Below, piece after piece: positions 61,916 through 64,000 of a stretch of DNA of 64,000 nucleotides. The stretch is from contig CAJTYS010000003.1 of NCBI GenBank assembly GCA_910583765.1, forward strand, positions 93,477 to 157,476, given 5' to 3'. Source of the DNA: an uncultured Eubacteriales bacterium (GTDB taxonomy: Bacteria > Bacillota > Clostridia > Peptostreptococcales > Anaerovoracaceae). The translations under genes were made by a program, and so were the position numbers. How positions within the stretch are numbered: the first letter of the stretch is position 1; each line of letters begins with the position of its first letter. Below the pieces are notes generated by a model. The model was not told where the DNA came from, ran no database searches, and worked only from the letters and a program-made list of their open reading frames with translations.

Positions 61916-62810
61916 TTCTGGCCCCCCTCTTCTTTTTCCGGATGGAAAAGCTTTCTCCTAATACGCCTAGTGACAAGGCGATGACTACGATGACCGCGGA
62001 TACCAGCTTCATGTCCGTGGCCTGCATGCCAAAATTCAGGGCAATGGCCAGCACCAGCCGGTATACGATGGCGCCCAGGGAAACGGCGATCAGCCTCCGC
62101 AGCAAACAGCTGGTCCCAAAGATCACTTCACCGATGATCACAGAGGCCAGGCCAATGACCACCATGCCCACGCCCATCCCAATGTCCGCATAACCCTGAT
62201 ACTGGGCCAGCAGGCCGCCTGCCAATCCCACGAATCCATTGGAAACAGCAAGTCCCAGCAGTTTCATGCTATCGCTGCTGATCCCTGCTGCCCGCACCAT
62301 TTCCTCATTGTCGCCAGTGGCTCTCAAAGCAAAGCCCAGCCTGGTTTTTAGGAAAAAGAAAAACAATGCGATGGACAGAATCAGCACTAGCCCGCCGATC
62401 ATCAGTTTGGCGCTTTCCTGGGGAAACAATTCCTCTGCTTTAGAATAGATGGTGTCGCTCCTGGTCAAAGGCAGGTTCGCTTTGTTTCCCATGATCCGCA
62501 GATTGATGGAATAGATGCCCAGCATGACCAGGATCCCTGCCAGCAGAGGCTGGATCTTTAGCTTTGTGTTGAGCAGAGCAGTGACCGCGCCCGCGCATGC
62601 CCCACCTATGAAAGCGGCGATCAGCCCAATGACCGGATGAATCTCTAACGTACACAGCATGGCAGAAGCCGCCGCGCCAGTGACAATGCTCCCGTCCACT
62701 GTCAGGTCCGGCGTGTTCAGTGTCCGGAAGGACAAGAACACGCCTAGAGCCAATACCGCATAAATCATTCCCAGTTCAATCGAACCGATCAGTGCGTCAA
62801 TGGTAATCAT
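61908..62810 (-). CDS. ABC importer permease (TrpY-like)
   Basis: 300 residues, about nine TM helices, with IELGMIYAVLALGVFLSFRTLN-type start (LivH-like) and RVL-type segment GEVIFGTSCLLRRLIAV. Branched-chain-amino-acid-type permease family as in TrpXYZ. GAGAGT before its ATG, 4 bases after the binding-protein gene; overlaps the ATPase gene. Confidence 0.85.
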   Translation of the reverse strand: MITIDALIGSIELGMIYAVLALGVFLSFRTLNTPDLTVDGSIVTGAAASAMLCTLEIHPVIGLIAAFIGGACAGAVTALLNTKLKIQPLLAGILVMLGIYSINLRIMGNKANLPLTRSDTIYSKAEELFPQESAKLMIGGLVLILSIALFFFFLKTRLGFALRATGDNEEMVRAAGISSDSMKLLGLAVSNGFVGLAGGLLAQYQGYADIGMGVGMVVIGLASVIIGEVIFGTSCLLRRLIAVSLGAIVYRLVLAIALNFGMQATDMKLVSAVIVVIALSLGVLGESFSIRKKKRGARNA

Positions 62811-62814
62811 GAGA

Positions 62815-63813
62815 TCACTCTCCTAAATTTTCCGCGTCTTTGAGTACCGCGTCTGGAATCTTGACACCAATGGTCTTAGCAGTAGCTTGGTTGACATAAG
62901 CTTTCATATCGTCCATTACTTTGACTGCCATGGTGCTGGTATCTCCGCCTTTCAGAACATCCACCGCCATTTTTCCAGTCTCAGCGCCCAGCGTCTCATA
63001 ATTGATGCCATAGGTGGCCAGGCCGCCGTCTGTCACCATGGAATCCGCGCCCACATAAAACGGGATCTTGGCATTATTGAACACGTCAGTAGCGACGGAT
63101 ATGGCGCTGGCTACTGTGTTGTCAATAGGAGAAAACACAGCATCGCACTTTCCAGCCAAACTCTGCGCCGCCTGCTGGATCTCGCTGGAATTGGTCACTG
63201 CCGCTTCCTCTACTTTCAGACCCTTTTTCTTGGCATAATCCTTCAGGTCCTGAATCACGGACGCGGAGTTCACTTCGCTGGAGCTGTAAAGGGCTCCAAT
63301 GGTCTTGATGTCCGGCGTGATCTGAAGCGCCAGTTCCATGATTTTGTCCGCAGAAACTAAGTCAGAAGTACCAGTGATGTTGCCGCCCGGCGCATTGAAG
63401 TCTTCTACCAGCTCTGCCGCCACTGGATCCGTAACCGCAGAAAAGATGATTGGAATCTCCTGCGTCTCTCCAAAAGCCGCTTGTGCCGCTGGCGTGGAAA
63501 TGGCGATGATCAGATCAGAACCATCGGATACAAATTTCTGACAAATGGTTTTTAGATTGGCCTGCTCGTTTTGCGCGTTCTGATAATCAATGACAATATT
63601 ATCCCCATCTTTATAACCGTCCGCTTCCATCTGTGCGATGATGCTCTCCCTGATGGTATCAAGGGATGGGTGTTCCACCAGCTGTACCAGGCCGATCTTC
63701 AGCTGTCCGTCTTCTGCCTTTTCACTCTGGCTGTCTCCGCTGCCGCATCCGGCCAGCAGGCCGCATACTGCCATTACTAGGACCATTAAGATTGCTGTGC
63801 TTTTCTTTTTCAT
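62815..63813 (-). CDS. ABC importer substrate-binding lipoprotein (TrpX-like)
   Basis: 332 residues. Lipoprotein signal with lipobox LLAGCGSGDS (Cys ~23). Then the PF04392-type binding protein pattern: KIGLVQLVEHPSLDTIRESI, LIIAISTPAAQAA, IIFSAVTDPVAAELV and GTSDLVSADKIMELA. It binds the substrate outside the membrane and passes it to the permease. First gene of the run, 60 bases after the T-box terminator, with AAAAGGAGAGAG in front. The ligand is probably an amino acid, since a T-box senses an uncharged tRNA. Confidence 0.88.
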   Translation of the reverse strand: MKKKSTAILMVLVMAVCGLLAGCGSGDSQSEKAEDGQLKIGLVQLVEHPSLDTIRESIIAQMEADGYKDGDNIVIDYQNAQNEQANLKTICQKFVSDGSDLIIAISTPAAQAAFGETQEIPIIFSAVTDPVAAELVEDFNAPGGNITGTSDLVSADKIMELALQITPDIKTIGALYSSSEVNSASVIQDLKDYAKKKGLKVEEAAVTNSSEIQQAAQSLAGKCDAVFSPIDNTVASAISVATDVFNNAKIPFYVGADSMVTDGGLATYGINYETLGAETGKMAVDVLKGGDTSTMAVKVMDDMKAYVNQATAKTIGVKIPDAVLKDAENLGE

Positions 63814-63872
63814 GTTTCTCTCTCCTTTTTATTTCAACAGTTGCTCGGATGTTCTCTGCTGGGGCGTTTCCA

Positions 63873-64000
63873 CAAAAAAACACCTGCCCTCACTACAAGG
63901 ACAAGTGTTAACCTGCGGTACCACCTTGTTTGACGCCATATGCGTCCTCTCTGCAGAGTGCCATCACACTCTTTGCCCGTTACGCCGGCTTCGCGTCGCC
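63873..64000 (-). promoter_or_regulatory. T-box leader of the ABC importer operon, 3' part
   Basis: On the minus strand the T-box sequence AAGGTGGTACCGCAGG is at 63927-63912. It is followed by a terminator: AACACTTGTCC (63909-63899) pairs with GGCAGGTGTT (63888-63879), then TTTTTTT. Uncharged tRNA would bind the T-box bulge and favour the antiterminator. The bulge reads UGGU, which pairs with ACCA, so the tRNA should have A73; a G73 tRNA such as tRNA-Trp would need a wobble pair. Stem I with the specifier codon lies beyond the right edge, so the amino acid cannot be read. Confidence 0.85.

Overview
The window looks like the chromosome of an anaerobic, low-to-mid-GC Firmicute of the class Clostridia. 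The evidence is a desulfoferrodoxin, a Bacillus/Clostridium-type SOS box in front of lexA, a T-box leader, an L20-type attenuator in front of infC-rpmI-rplT, sigma54-dependent control, several cobalamin, molybdenum or ThDP enzymes, and strong Gram-positive ribosome binding sites. A gut-associated amino-acid or carboxylate fermenter is plausible, but the genus cannot be fixed from the sequence alone. No rRNA, tRNA, CRISPR array or classical IS element was seen.

Layout. 1-2.5 kb: the 3' part of a fused thiE-thiD gene, and the infC-rpmI-rplT operon with an ATT start and a leader attenuator. 2.5-2.9, 18.3-19.2 and 20.9-21.9 kb: three copies of one Rpn-type nuclease gene (a deletion remnant, a doubly mutated pseudogene and an intact copy), each with the same upstream repeat. 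3.0-18.2 kb: a catabolic regulon. One minus-strand gene run encodes a B12-binding mutase-like protein, a HyuA-family ATPase, a DMT transporter, a small winged-helix-like protein, an MFS transporter, an alpha/beta hydrolase, IolB, a class III aminotransferase, IolC and a class II aldolase. Beside it lie a GntR/FCD regulator, an aldehyde dehydrogenase and a divergent SDR. Five copies of the palindrome ATATTAATATATTAATAT (three exact, one with one mismatch, one matching over 14 of 18 bases) lie on the promoters of these genes and tie them into one regulon.

19.3-36.5 kb: a GPH-type symporter, a LuxR-type regulator, and a second set with a paralogous B12 mutase, DMT transporter and small winged-helix-like protein. 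This set sits behind a ThDP enzyme, a zinc alcohol dehydrogenase and a Mop-like molybdenum aldehyde oxidoreductase. Two further HyuA-family ATPases are transcribed divergently. No HyuB partner is present anywhere. The repeated association of a B12 mutase, HyuA ATPase, DMT transporter and small winged-helix-like protein is the most likely undescribed system here.

36.5-44 kb: desulfoferrodoxin and thioredoxin; a PAS-AAA-HTH sigma54 activator followed by a -24/-12 promoter driving a CoA-acylating aldehyde dehydrogenase and an omega-aminotransferase; then lexA and an AEC-family carrier. 44-50 kb: one 1903-residue surface protein (ricin-like, PI-PLC X, repeated MBG-like modules, C-terminal anchor). 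50-53 kb: a split lysO plus MoxR/VWA operon. 53-54 kb: an AT-rich, gene-poor stretch with inverted repeats. 54-58 kb: an ABC ATPase and a coiled-coil FtsX-type permease. 58-64 kb: a minus-strand run of ABC importer (substrate-binding protein, permease, ATPase), trmO, a YfcC-type carrier and a DUF2971 protein, headed by a T-box leader that runs off the right edge.
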